DNA of 64,000 nucleotides from Bacteroidota bacterium (GTDB lineage Bacteria; Bacteroidota; Bacteroidia; Chitinophagales; Chitinophagaceae): assembly GCA_018267545.1 (NCBI GenBank), contig JAFDYG010000115.1, positions 1 to 64,000 of the forward strand. Reading direction: 5' to 3'. The notes under the pieces are model-generated. The model was not told the origin of the DNA. It was given only the letters and a program-made list of their open reading frames with translations, and made no database searches. The translations under genes were made by a program, and so were the position numbers. Position 1 is the first letter of the stretch. Every line of letters starts with the position of its first letter. Below are positions 1-7,535 of the stretch, piece by piece.

Positions 1-141
1 AACAGTCTTGTAATTGATTAACCCTGCATATGTCCGGGAATGTCGTTACCATTTCCGGATTTTTTTTGGGGTTGACCGGCTTTCTTTCAGGTCGTGTTTA
101 GACCGGAAAAGGAGGGAGCATTGGCATAGCGATCGTTTGTT
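1..141. other. Left edge, no gene seen
   Basis: This stretch follows the fecR stop codon. Short ORFs on either strand have no recognisable product. In related genomes a TonB-dependent receptor usually follows a sigma/FecR pair, so its leader could lie here and the gene to the left of the window. That is inference only. Confidence 0.5.
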
Positions 142-1317
142 TTACTGGTTAACAATAATTCTTTTATTGTCGATCTTGAAATCCACCTTGCCGGTTAGCG
201 ATAGTGCTTTCAACGCGTCAGAAAGCCTGGTGTTTCGGGGGATTTCCGCATAGAAAAGGTCGTTGGTCTTTCGGCCGCTGTAGACGATGTCTACGTCATA
301 CCAGCGGGATAGCTGCTTCATTACCGTTTCTATATCTGCTCCTTCGAAGTGAAAGAGCCCGTTCTTCCAGGCCATCACGGTGGAGATGTCTACCTGGCTG
401 TTGAGGTTGAGATCGCCGGCTTTTGTCAGCTGCGACTGCTGGCCGGGACTCAGGACCATCGACTCCTTGCCGCTGACGAAACGGACAGCGCCCTGGATCA
501 GGGTTGTCTTCAGCAAAGATTCATCGGTATATGCATTGACATTGAAGTGGGTACCCAGCACCTGTATCTCCGAAGAACCGCCGGCAGTAGGGAGCGCCAC
601 GGTAAATGGCATGGCCGCATTCCTGGCGATCTCGAAATAGGCTTCACCCGTGACTTCGACCCGTCTTTCCTTCCCGGTGAAGGCCGTTGGGAAACGCAGC
701 GAGCTGGCTGCATTCAGCCATACCTGGCTGCCATCGGGGAGTATGATCTGGTATTGTCCGCCGCGGGGAGTGGCGATGGTATTGTAGGCTACTTCCGCAG
801 GCGTAGTTCCCGCTTTGCCAGTATTATAGGATAGCTTGCCGTTTAGCTTTAAAATCTTTGTATTGCCCTGCTGCGTCAGCATGCCGTTCTGGGCGTCATC
901 CAGCGCGACCTTTGTTCCATCGGCCAGTGTAAGAATGGCCTGGTCTTTCCCGGGGAGGACGTCATTTTTTATTACAGGATGGGATTGCTGCTGTGCGATG
1001 GAGATCTCTTTCTGCTTGTGCTGCAGGGCCAGGTAGGTTATCGTGCCGATAAGAACGGCTGCAGCGACCCACCTTATATATAAACGTATGATGGAAGGTT
1101 TTTTCACCGGGTCTATTTCCTGGTGAATAGAATGAAGCATCTGCTCGGAAAGAATGGGGTCCAGCTCCTGTTGATCTTCATGGAGCTTTTGCAGCAGCAG
1201 GGTTTTTAGCTCACTGCCGTCGGAGCTGTTAAGGTATTGGAGCAGCCATTTCCGGTCCTCTTCGGTCCATTCATTGGACTCGACCAGCTGCCGTAATTTG
1301 TCTTCCCTTTCTTCCAT
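142..1317 (-). CDS. FecR family anti-sigma factor
   Basis: Inner-membrane anti-sigma regulator of 391 residues, expected to hold the neighbouring ECF sigma factor until a TonB-dependent receptor signals. A cytoplasmic N-terminal part (about 1-76) is followed by one membrane segment near residues 80-100. The periplasmic FecR domain lies at about 175-290 and includes TPRGGQYQIILPDGS. A C-terminal DUF4974-like region (about 320-391) contains FEGADIETVMKQLSRWYDV. The length is normal for the Bacteroidota family. It lies 113 bp downstream of the sigma factor on the same strand, the usual order. The cognate receptor is probably outside the window to the left. Confidence 0.95.
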   Translation of the reverse strand: MEEREDKLRQLVESNEWTEEDRKWLLQYLNSSDGSELKTLLLQKLHEDQQELDPILSEQMLHSIHQEIDPVKKPSIIRLYIRWVAAAVLIGTITYLALQHKQKEISIAQQQSHPVIKNDVLPGKDQAILTLADGTKVALDDAQNGMLTQQGNTKILKLNGKLSYNTGKAGTTPAEVAYNTIATPRGGQYQIILPDGSQVWLNAASSLRFPTAFTGKERRVEVTGEAYFEIARNAAMPFTVALPTAGGSSEIQVLGTHFNVNAYTDESLLKTTLIQGAVRFVSGKESMVLSPGQQSQLTKAGDLNLNSQVDISTVMAWKNGLFHFEGADIETVMKQLSRWYDVDIVYSGRKTNDLFYAEIPRNTRLSDALKALSLTGKVDFKIDNKRIIVNQ

Positions 1318-1359
1318 TTAGAGGGGGCTTTGTAATGAATACTGGCCAGGCTGAAAAAC

Positions 1360-1437
1360 GGGGGGGTGGGGGAGGAAAAAATATTCCGGCTTATTATGGC
1401 TTATTGCGGGTTATTGCAATTTATCGCGGGTTATTGC
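1360..1437. repeat. G-tract and five 10-bp tandem repeats
   Basis: The sigma/fecR spacer holds a G7-T-G5 tract (1360-1372) followed by five imperfect 10-bp units at 1388-1437: GGCTTATTAT, GGCTTATTGC, GGGTTATTGC, AATTTATCGC and GGGTTATTGC. The last unit contains the stop codon of the sigma gene (1431-1433 on the - strand), so the array begins inside the 3' end of that gene. Such arrays can change length by slippage; whether this one does is unknown. Confidence 0.7.
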
Positions 1438-2009
1438 GCCAGCAGGAAGATGATCAGGCAGCCGGTATAGTAATCCGGGTGCTGCTGGACGTATCCTTTT
1501 ATGGAGACAAGGGCGCCGGAGAGGTATTCTTTGACCGTATGTTTGGAGATATGCATCTCTTCCGCCGTTTCTTCATAGCTTTTGCCCTGCAGCTTGCAGA
1601 GTACAAAAACCTTTCTTTTCTGGGGAGACAGGCGCCGGATGGCTTCTTCCAAAAGCTGTAGCTGTGCTTCTTTCAGCTCGGCTTCGCCCGGCAGGACCTG
1701 CGCCAGTCCCTGCGTTTCATAGACAAGGGCCGATTCGGCCGAGGTACGCTTCAGGTAATCGACAGACTTATTATAGCTCACAACAAAGAGCCAGGGCAGG
1801 ATGGACTGTTGCGGGTCCAGGGTCATCCGCTGTTTCCACAGCGTAATGAAAACGTCCTGGAGGATGTCCCGGGCGGCCTCGGCATCCTTTGTCAGTTTGA
1901 GAATATTGAAATAAAGGGGGTTATGATACTTATGATAGAGAGTATCGAATGCAGCAGTTTCGCTCAGGAGGAGACGCCTGACAAGCTCATATTCGTTAGC
2001 ATTAATCAA
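1431..2009 (-). CDS. ECF RNA polymerase sigma-70 factor
   Basis: Cytoplasmic transcription initiation factor of 192 residues, a normal ECF length. Region 2 lies at about 20-90 (YHKYHNPLYFNILKLTKDAE, then DILQDVFITLWKQ). Region 4 with its helix-turn-helix lies at about 124-175 (LSPQKRKVFVLCKLQGKSYE, then AEEMHISKHTVKEYL). It forms a regulatory pair with fecR downstream and is predicted to activate a nearby TonB receptor operon. The last codons overlap a 10-bp tandem repeat, so repeat changes would alter only the extreme C terminus, a hydrophobic tail of about 10 residues. Confidence 0.95.
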   Translation of the reverse strand: MINANEYELVRRLLLSETAAFDTLYHKYHNPLYFNILKLTKDAEAARDILQDVFITLWKQRMTLDPQQSILPWLFVVSYNKSVDYLKRTSAESALVYETQGLAQVLPGEAELKEAQLQLLEEAIRRLSPQKRKVFVLCKLQGKSYEETAEEMHISKHTVKEYLSGALVSIKGYVQQHPDYYTGCLIIFLLAQ

Positions 2010-2126
2010 TCAGCAATCAATTAGTGCTATAAATGTAATATAAAAATTTAGCATTCCCCGCATATCTGCATCAGGAAATTTCTTCGTTTTAGTCACCAAT
2101 TAAATCCTTAGTATGTAAAATGAACC

Positions 2127-2921
2127 TTATGGCTTCCGGGCCACCATAATCATCCGGGGAGAAGAAAGGGTCCTGTATTTTGCTAAAGAATAGTCTCCAT
2201 ACACCTCCAGAAGGGACAACCCGTTTTCGCTAAAGAGGTGCTCGAAGTCGTGCAGATAGAGCTTTTCGACTCGTTCGCAAAAGTGGAAATTGGCCTTGGT
2301 TTTCTGGTCGTCGATGGCGATCTGTTTGAAGAAATGTTTTTCGTCCGCCCATCTCGTAATATGGTAGTAGGTGAAATCGATCTCCCTTTCTTCTTCGGGG
2401 ATGAGATAGGCCGCAGAATAACCGACGTTTAAATAATCGATTATGGCGATGCCGCCAGGCTTCAGGGCGCTGTGAATATTTTTGATTACTTGGTGGTTTT
2501 CGTCGTCGTTTTTGAAATAGCCAAAGCTCGTGAAGAAGTTGAAGACAAAGTCATAGTATTGACAGCCGAAGGGCAGGCGCATGTCGTGCTGATAAAATCG
2601 AAGTCTGTGTGTTTCAAACTGCTTAGCCCGCTGGATGCTGAGAGAGGACAGGTCGGCGCCGATGACTTCGAACCCTTTTGCTGCAAGGTATTTGGCATGA
2701 CGGCCTGTACCGCAGCCCAGGTCCATCATACGGGAACCCAATCGCGGTTGTAGCTTTATCAGCAGGATATCCAGGAACGTTGCGGCCTCGGCTTCGTTCC
2801 GGTATCCATAAAGCTGGTGATAGAAGGGCGAGTCGAACCAGGATTTAAACCACGCAGGGTGCTGCTTAAATTCGAGGTTTAATGGATTGAAACAATCTTG
2901 GGAATGGTGGTGGTAGTTCAC
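2127..2921 (-). CDS. class I SAM-dependent methyltransferase
   Basis: Predicted cytoplasmic methyltransferase of 264 residues. The SAM-binding motif I is MMDLGCGTGRHAKYLAAKGF (about 66-85), followed by the acidic end of strand 2 (VIGADLS) and a later motif with GGIAIIDYLNVGY. This is a Rossmann-like fold of the Methyltransf_25/11 type. The substrate cannot be told from the sequence. The gene stands alone: the flanking DUF4142 gene is 56 bp upstream on the same strand and the sigma factor is 117 bp downstream. Confidence 0.85.
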   Translation of the reverse strand: MNYHHHSQDCFNPLNLEFKQHPAWFKSWFDSPFYHQLYGYRNEAEAATFLDILLIKLQPRLGSRMMDLGCGTGRHAKYLAAKGFEVIGADLSSLSIQRAKQFETHRLRFYQHDMRLPFGCQYYDFVFNFFTSFGYFKNDDENHQVIKNIHSALKPGGIAIIDYLNVGYSAAYLIPEEEREIDFTYYHITRWADEKHFFKQIAIDDQKTKANFHFCERVEKLYLHDFEHLFSENGLSLLEVYGDYSLAKYRTLSSPRMIMVARKP

Positions 2922-2977
2922 GCTGTCAAAAGTAGACAGATTTTATATGCACCTGCTTCCCCAATATCAGGGATAGA

Positions 2978-3607
2978 CTAGGGCGTCAGCGGCCGTGGGG
3001 GCGCAGTTATCTCATAAAACCCCATTAGCTTCCCCAGGTTATTAGCAGAATCGAGGTGTTTTTGGAGAATAGGTAAGGTATTGCTGGCGAAGTTTGAAAT
3101 TCGCGGGTCGGTACCTGTCCTGGCCTGTTTTTCATATTCTTTGATATCGTTCTTGTGATCGGAAACCATCAGGCGCATATAGGCCCGATTGAAATCGTTA
3201 CCGGTCTTTTTCTTCAGGCTTTCTATTTCCTTTTTTTGATCGTTCGACATAGAATCCGGGAGGACCAGCTTCTTGGCCATCCCCAGTTCTTTTAGCTTTT
3301 TACCCGTTTCTCCGTGGTCTTCCACCATCATGGCGCCGAAGGCCTTGACACGGGAATTATTGGAATGGGCCTGGGCCAGCGTGCCGAGTTCTACCTCCAT
3401 CATGTTGCCGCTGATTGCGCTGACGAGGAAATCGGCGTCGTCTTTTGTCAGCACGGTAGCCGTATCGGTCTTTTCGGTCGTTTTTTGACTGTCGATTTTG
3501 GCGTCGTTGGAGTCTTTGGCATTTTTTACACTATCCGGGGAGCCGCCTCCACAGCTGAGAAGGAGGAAAAGAGCCAGACCCGGAATTAGGTTAGATAATT
3601 TTTTCAT
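2978..3607 (-). CDS. DUF4142 family lipoprotein
   Basis: Predicted envelope lipoprotein of 209 residues with a ferritin-like four-helix DUF4142 domain. The start at 3607 (MKKLSN) is chosen because it gives a clean lipoprotein signal with lipobox LLLSC near residue 18; an upstream in-frame ATG at 3634 adds nine residues that spoil it. A Ser/Asp/Lys-rich linker leads to the domain at about 55-195, with paired helices containing LGTLAQAHSNNSRVKAFGAM and AYMRLMVSDHKNDIKEYEKQ. The function of the family is unknown. Confidence 0.85.
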   Translation of the reverse strand: MKKLSNLIPGLALFLLLSCGGGSPDSVKNAKDSNDAKIDSQKTTEKTDTATVLTKDDADFLVSAISGNMMEVELGTLAQAHSNNSRVKAFGAMMVEDHGETGKKLKELGMAKKLVLPDSMSNDQKKEIESLKKKTGNDFNRAYMRLMVSDHKNDIKEYEKQARTGTDPRISNFASNTLPILQKHLDSANNLGKLMGFYEITAPPRPLTP

Positions 3608-3652
3608 GGCTGCTTTTCCTGTAATTGTGTTCAAAACCTATGCCACCGCTTA

Positions 3653-4018
3653 GTGATTATTTCATACTTTTACAGTACAATCTTGCAGTATAAGGCTTTC
3701 ATATTATTAGTTTGTCTTCTTTCCTATTTCGGAGAGTGGCTGCGTATGCCTGGAATGATGGCGGCGCCCGCCCCCGTTGCGGTTTCCAGGACTTGTTGTG
3801 CAGAGACGGGCAAGGGCACTTGTCCAAAACACGAGAAAGAAGATAAGCAGGATGATAGCTGCTGTTTTAGCTGCCCGATGTGCTATACGATGATCCTGCC
3901 GGTTGCCAGTGAAATGACCGGAGTGGTCACGGTTTTTAAGAAGTTTTACCCCGCCTATCTCTCCGCATGTGCATACGGATACTATGCTGAAAACTGGAAA
4001 CCGCCTAACCAGGCCTGA
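3653..4018 (+). CDS. small Cys-rich membrane or secreted protein
   Basis: Hypothetical protein of about 121 residues. A hydrophobic N-terminal segment (YKAFILLVCLLSYFG, about 13-27) is followed by a Cys-rich region: RTCCAETGKGTCPK at about 47-60, then SCCFSCPMCYTM at about 71-82. The arrangement resembles small metal-related envelope proteins of Bacteroidota, but no family is assigned. No ATG suits the start: the frame opens with GTG at 3653, and a TTG ten codons later is an alternative. It precedes a second Cys-rich small gene by 54 bp, so the two may be co-expressed. Confidence 0.6.
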   Translation: MIISYFYSTILQYKAFILLVCLLSYFGEWLRMPGMMAAPAPVAVSRTCCAETGKGTCPKHEKEDKQDDSCCFSCPMCYTMILPVASEMTGVVTVFKKFYPAYLSACAYGYYAENWKPPNQA

Positions 4019-4072
4019 TGTATTTCCCCGACAAGACAGTTTTCCATTTTTAACTTACTTTATTTTCAGTAT

Positions 4073-4231
4073 ATGAAAAAGGCATTTTTATTGGCCCTGA
4101 CGGCCGTTTTATTGGCTGGCCCCGTTGTATTTGCGGGCGGCAAACAGAAGGATTGTTCTCATTGCACCAAGCAGAATTGCACCGGAGCGAAATGTGCTCA
4201 GTGCTGTGCGCATGGGAAATGTGTTAAATAA
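4073..4231 (+). CDS. 52-residue secreted Cys-rich peptide
   Basis: This gene has a strong signal peptide (MKKAFLLALTAVLLAGPVVF, cleavage after about residue 21). The mature peptide is about 30 residues with seven cysteines arranged CxxC, CxxxxC, CxxCC and a C-terminal GKCVK. Such density suggests metal binding or disulfides. It ends 5 bp before a strong hairpin terminator, which supports it as a real gene. The upstream Cys-rich gene probably belongs to the same unit. The function is not known. Confidence 0.7.
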   Translation: MKKAFLLALTAVLLAGPVVFAGGKQKDCSHCTKQNCTGAKCAQCCAHGKCVK

Positions 4232-4236
4232 AAAAA

Positions 4237-4271
4237 GGAAAGCCCCTCACATCGAGGGGCTTTCCTTTTTT
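4237..4271. terminator. Bidirectional intrinsic terminator
   Basis: Perfect 12-bp inverted repeat GGAAAGCCCCTC / GAGGGGCTTTCC (4237-4248 and 4254-4265) with loop ACATC. It is followed by a T6 run and preceded by an A-run, so it can work on both strands. It lies between the end of the 52-residue peptide gene (+) and the end of the DUF1080 gene (-). Confidence 0.9.
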
Positions 4272-4283
4272 ATCGTGTATAAC

Positions 4284-5000
4284 TTATAAAAGTTTGATCT
4301 TGATATTTCTCCACTGGCTGGAGCCGGGGTGCTGCTGTAGGGCTATCTTTCCTTTAGTAACTTTGGCGAAGTCGGCGAAGGCCTTGTTGGCAAACTTGCT
4401 GCCTGCGACCATTTTGTTCCATTCTTCGCTGCCGATCTGCCCATCGTAAGTTTGGATTCCGTTGAGATAAAAGGTGATGTGCCCTTTGTTTTGAATAAGA
4501 CGAACCTGGTTCCATTCTCCCGGAGGGCGGGGCTTTGAAACGGTCGAATCACCCGACATGTCGTAGAGACAGCCGGCAAGGTGGTTTTGTTTCTTGTTGT
4601 CCGCAGCATCCTTATTATCCAGCACTTGCATTTCGGGGCCGGTCAGATAGGTGTCTTTGTATTTGGGATTTTCCTGTATATCGAAGATGATGCCGCTGTT
4701 TCCGCCCTTGGAGATATTCCATTCCAGGTTGAGCTCGTAGTTCTCGTATTCTTCGTTGGTGACGATATCGCCGCCGCCGCTTGCGGGCTGGCTGGGGTCA
4801 AAAACCAGCACGCCATCCCTGACCTGCCATTTGGAGCCTACGGTATCACGGAGGTAGGTGTGCCAGCCTTTGGTGGAGGTTCCATCGAAGAGCAGCTTCC
4901 AGCCTTCTTTCTTTTCTTTTTTTGTGAGGGTGTTGGGCTTTTGAGCGATCGTTATAAGACCAGCGAGAGCAAATACTGTGAGGAACAGCGCTTTTTTCAT
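4284..5000 (-). CDS. DUF1080 family secreted hydrolase-like protein
   Basis: Predicted secreted protein of 238 residues with an N-terminal signal (MKKALFLTVFALAGLITIAQ). A single DUF1080 (3-keto-disaccharide hydrolase-like) jelly-roll domain spans about 28-238. It shows the family hallmarks GWKLLFDGTSTKGWHTY near the start, GGNSGIIFDIQENP in the middle, PPGEWNQVRLIQ and the C-terminal LQQHPGSSQWRNIKIK. Several DUF1080 proteins hydrolyse 3-keto-glycosides; others are uncharacterised, so the substrate is open. It is monocistronic and ends at the bidirectional terminator. Confidence 0.9.
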   Translation of the reverse strand: MKKALFLTVFALAGLITIAQKPNTLTKKEKKEGWKLLFDGTSTKGWHTYLRDTVGSKWQVRDGVLVFDPSQPASGGGDIVTNEEYENYELNLEWNISKGGNSGIIFDIQENPKYKDTYLTGPEMQVLDNKDAADNKKQNHLAGCLYDMSGDSTVSKPRPPGEWNQVRLIQNKGHITFYLNGIQTYDGQIGSEEWNKMVAGSKFANKAFADFAKVTKGKIALQQHPGSSQWRNIKIKLL

Positions 5001-5099
5001 TCGTTGAAAATTTGAGGGCTAAGTTAGGTAAATATTCAAGTAAATGACACTAACTAAATGCGTAGAGAATGCATTAGCAAGAGTTTAGCGTTTAGCAAA

Positions 5100-5756
5100 C
5101 TAGGCCGCCTTTTTAGCAAGCCAGTCCATGAAGTCGGTTTCCTGGCGGGGAAGGAAAAAGCCCTGTATGCAGTTGGGGTTGCGGATACAGATTTGAATAT
5201 GAGTTTTTTCGAAGATGCCGGCTCCTTCGAAGGCGGGGCCGCCTTCTATAAAGACGCCGCGGGTGGAGTCGAAGATTTTATGAGGGCTGTAGCCTTTTAA
5301 GACAAGATCGGATTGGACTTGTTGTTGGATTTTTTCATGCATGTACTCGATGACTGAACAATCCAGGTTTCTGAGCAGCTTATTTTTATAAGCATCATCC
5401 TTTACGTCTTTATTTTTTGGAAGCTCTTTTTGCAGTTTGCTGGAATAATCTTTCATTTTGTTGAAATAACCAGCTAACAGTTTGATGTATCTTTTGTCTA
5501 GGAGATCACAGCAATATCCCAGGTATAGAACAGCCCCGATGACTGAAGGTTCTTTTATGATGCCCCGCTCTTGCTTTTCCGTTGCCCACTGTAGGGCACG
5601 GTCATAATTATTTTCCCAGAAATAAAAGCCATGCCCTAACCAATCGTATGGTTTTTGACTGATTATATAGTCATTTGGATTCATGAGCAATTTGTCTCGA
5701 ACTTGACGTTCACAGCCATGAAACCCAATAATTAAATTAGGCCTTGTATCATACAT
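5100..5756 (-). CDS. ADP-ribosyltransferase-fold-like protein, toxin candidate
   Basis: Protein of 218 residues with no signal peptide. Its N-terminal half matches the pattern of ADP-ribosyltransferase-fold proteins such as DUF3990: IIGFHGC (9-15, possible catalytic His), then GHGFYFWENNYDRALQWA (41-58), corresponding to the family's G-x-G-F-Y and A-x-x-W-A block. A Lys-rich helical middle (about 95-135) and a C-terminal part with IFDSTRGVFIEGGPAF follow. The fold assignment is by motif resemblance only. It starts 11 bp after a 59-residue ORF on the same strand, a toxin-antitoxin-like layout. Another possibility is a self-contained effector or a non-toxic NAD-binding protein. Confidence 0.55.
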   Translation of the reverse strand: MYDTRPNLIIGFHGCERQVRDKLLMNPNDYIISQKPYDWLGHGFYFWENNYDRALQWATEKQERGIIKEPSVIGAVLYLGYCCDLLDKRYIKLLAGYFNKMKDYSSKLQKELPKNKDVKDDAYKNKLLRNLDCSVIEYMHEKIQQQVQSDLVLKGYSPHKIFDSTRGVFIEGGPAFEGAGIFEKTHIQICIRNPNCIQGFFLPRQETDFMDWLAKKAA

Positions 5757-5767
5757 ATTACCGTCAC

Positions 5768-5947
5768 TTATTGACGGGAGTCAAACGGGGAAGGAATCTT
5801 TGACGTTAAATAAGGTTCTAGCTCGGGAGTAACAAGATATCCCTCTTCATTTAAAAGACCACATTTTACCAATAAGCGAAATTCTTCCTCTATGGGAAGT
5901 TCTTTACTCGCTAACTCCAACAGGAGCTGATAGTCTTTTTCGCTCAT
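5768..5947 (-). CDS. 59-residue acidic protein, antitoxin candidate
   Basis: This short gene starts with ATG at 5947 and reads MSEKDYQLLLELASKELPIE followed by an acidic stretch, then CGLLNEEGYLVTPEL and a Pro-rich tail. It is acidic, probably helical at the N terminus, and has no known domain. Its stop is 11 bp before the ADP-ribosyltransferase-like gene, so the pair is very likely co-transcribed. The gene order (small acidic gene first) fits a type II antitoxin, but that role is inferred from context. Confidence 0.6.
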   Translation of the reverse strand: MSEKDYQLLLELASKELPIEEEFRLLVKCGLLNEEGYLVTPELEPYLTSKIPSPFDSRQ

Positions 5948-5965
5948 GGCACAAAGATAATATTC

Positions 5966-6655
5966 TTATTTATTTCGACCGGACAAAATATTTTGATCGA
6001 ATACCTGATCGATCTCCTTCGCAGACATCCCGGTTTTGATTGGATCGGCATAGTGCAGCTTTAAAATCTGAAGGTCCGTATTGTTGATGTCCTGACGCCA
6101 GTAGCTCAGGTTGGAGGCGGTAGATGGATCATTCTTCAGGAGGCCCCTGCGATCCTTTTGATTGAAGACAAAATCCCCAAGAGACTGTAGAAAATAATGA
6201 GAAATACGGGCGGTCTGCTCATCACCATTAAAGACAAGCCCGGTATTCAACAGCAGCCGGCAGCGATAGATGTTGAACCGGCTGTCCCAGGTTAGAAAGA
6301 ATCCGCTGCGCCCCCTGGAGTCCAGGTTGACCAGGTAATTGGCTAATTTTTTATGACTGGTAAAGGAGATTTTGATCTTATTATCCAATGAAGGTGTGAT
6401 GAGGTCGATGGTGCTTCTTAGTTTATTGGTGACCTCTTTTTTAATGCTCCTGTCGCATCCCTGTACATAGATCACTATATCCCTGTCCCATCTCTTCACT
6501 ACTGAATCGTGGATTCGACCCGAGCCATTTCTATAATAGGGGTGCAGCGCGGCGGCTTTATATAAAGTTTTGAAAGAAGGGTCGTAGGCCTGACCCTGAC
6601 CAAAGGCGGCTCCGATGAATAAAATGCAGCCGAAAAGCAGGAGTAGATTTTTCAT
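5966..6655 (-). CDS. DUF2927-like secreted protein
   Basis: Predicted exported protein of 229 residues. The start at 6655 is preferred because it gives a clean signal peptide (MKNLLLLFGCILFIGAAFGQ); an ATG six codons upstream is possible. The body has RWDRDIVIYVQGCDRS near residues 55-70 and ends with LQILKLHYADPIKTGMSAKE. That layout resembles DUF2927 (a W-x-x-x-I-x-I-x-x-x-G opening and a 'YDP..kpGM...e' end). The function of the family is not established. Its stop lies 18 bp from the start of the small acidic gene on the same strand, so it could be first in that transcript. Confidence 0.55.
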   Translation of the reverse strand: MKNLLLLFGCILFIGAAFGQGQAYDPSFKTLYKAAALHPYYRNGSGRIHDSVVKRWDRDIVIYVQGCDRSIKKEVTNKLRSTIDLITPSLDNKIKISFTSHKKLANYLVNLDSRGRSGFFLTWDSRFNIYRCRLLLNTGLVFNGDEQTARISHYFLQSLGDFVFNQKDRRGLLKNDPSTASNLSYWRQDINNTDLQILKLHYADPIKTGMSAKEIDQVFDQNILSGRNK

Positions 6656-6829
6656 CAATAAGGGTTTAAGCAACTACAACTTAATAAAAATCCTGTTGAA
6701 AATTACTGGCTTAACGGTGCATTAACAGAAGGAGAAAAAAAGACATGATTGAAATTTACAAGTAATGGATTGATACGCACAAATGAAAGAAATTTATTCT
6801 TTCCAACTTTGCATTATAAATCTAGCAAA

Positions 6830-7513
6830 ATGGAAAACAAAAGTAAAATTGCCCTGGTGACTGGCGGCAGCCGCGGTCTGGGCAGGGATATGGCTATCCG
6901 GCTGGCGGAAAAAGGAATCGATATTATTCTGACTTATAACAGCCGGGATAAGGAAGCGATGGAAGTGGTCGGACTCGTCCAGCAGGCCGGGCGAAAAGCC
7001 GTTGCTTTACAATTGAATACGGGTAATATCGGGAGCTTCGATGCCTTTGTCGGCCAGGTAAGGGAAGTCTTAAAGAACACCTTCCAGGATGAATTCTTAA
7101 ATGTCCACTTCAAAGGGGTGTACTTTTTGACCCAAAAATCCCTGGGCTTGCTTAATGATGGGGGAGGGATTATCAATATTTCCTCGGGACAGACCCGGAT
7201 GACACTCCCCAGGTATTCGATTTATGCGTCTATGAAGACAGCGGTAGAGACCTTTACAAGGTTTTTGGCGGTGGAGCTGGGGCCAAGGCGCATCAGGGCC
7301 AACGTTGTTGCTCCCGGCGCTATCCAGACGGATTTTTCCGGCGGCATCGTCCGGGACAATCCTGAAGTAAACAAGCATATCAGCGAAATAACCGCCCTGG
7401 GACGCCCGGGTGTGGCGGAAGATATCGGAGGGGTCGTAGCCTTCCTGTGTACGGAAGACGCCCGGTGGGTCAACGCTCAGCGTATAGAAGTCTCCGGGGG
7501 ACAACACCTGTAA
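6830..7513 (+). CDS. SDR family oxidoreductase with internal deletion
   Basis: Short-chain dehydrogenase/reductase of 227 residues with the start at MENKSKIALVTGG. The NAD(P)-binding motif TGGSRGLGRD is at 11-20, the catalytic Ser near 118 and the YASMK motif at 132-136; the C-terminal VNAQRIEVSGG is typical. The segment that should carry the NNAG motif is missing: FVGQVREVLKNTF runs directly into LNVHFKGVYFLTQ near residues 84-90. Compared with usual sequences about 25-30 residues appear lost in frame. The enzyme may therefore be impaired. An AraC regulator follows by 22 bp. Confidence 0.85.
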   Translation: MENKSKIALVTGGSRGLGRDMAIRLAEKGIDIILTYNSRDKEAMEVVGLVQQAGRKAVALQLNTGNIGSFDAFVGQVREVLKNTFQDEFLNVHFKGVYFLTQKSLGLLNDGGGIINISSGQTRMTLPRYSIYASMKTAVETFTRFLAVELGPRRIRANVVAPGAIQTDFSGGIVRDNPEVNKHISEITALGRPGVAEDIGGVVAFLCTEDARWVNAQRIEVSGGQHL

Positions 7514-7535
7514 AAAATCGTAACTTAGAGCGGCT

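Noticed and set aside
14-253. + strand ORF at the left edge
   Set aside because: It overlaps the fecR 3' end in antisense and its product has no recognisable feature.
1335-1661. + strand ORF across the sigma/fecR spacer
   Set aside because: It is a shadow of the sigma factor gene plus repeats, with a Gly-rich start and no domain.
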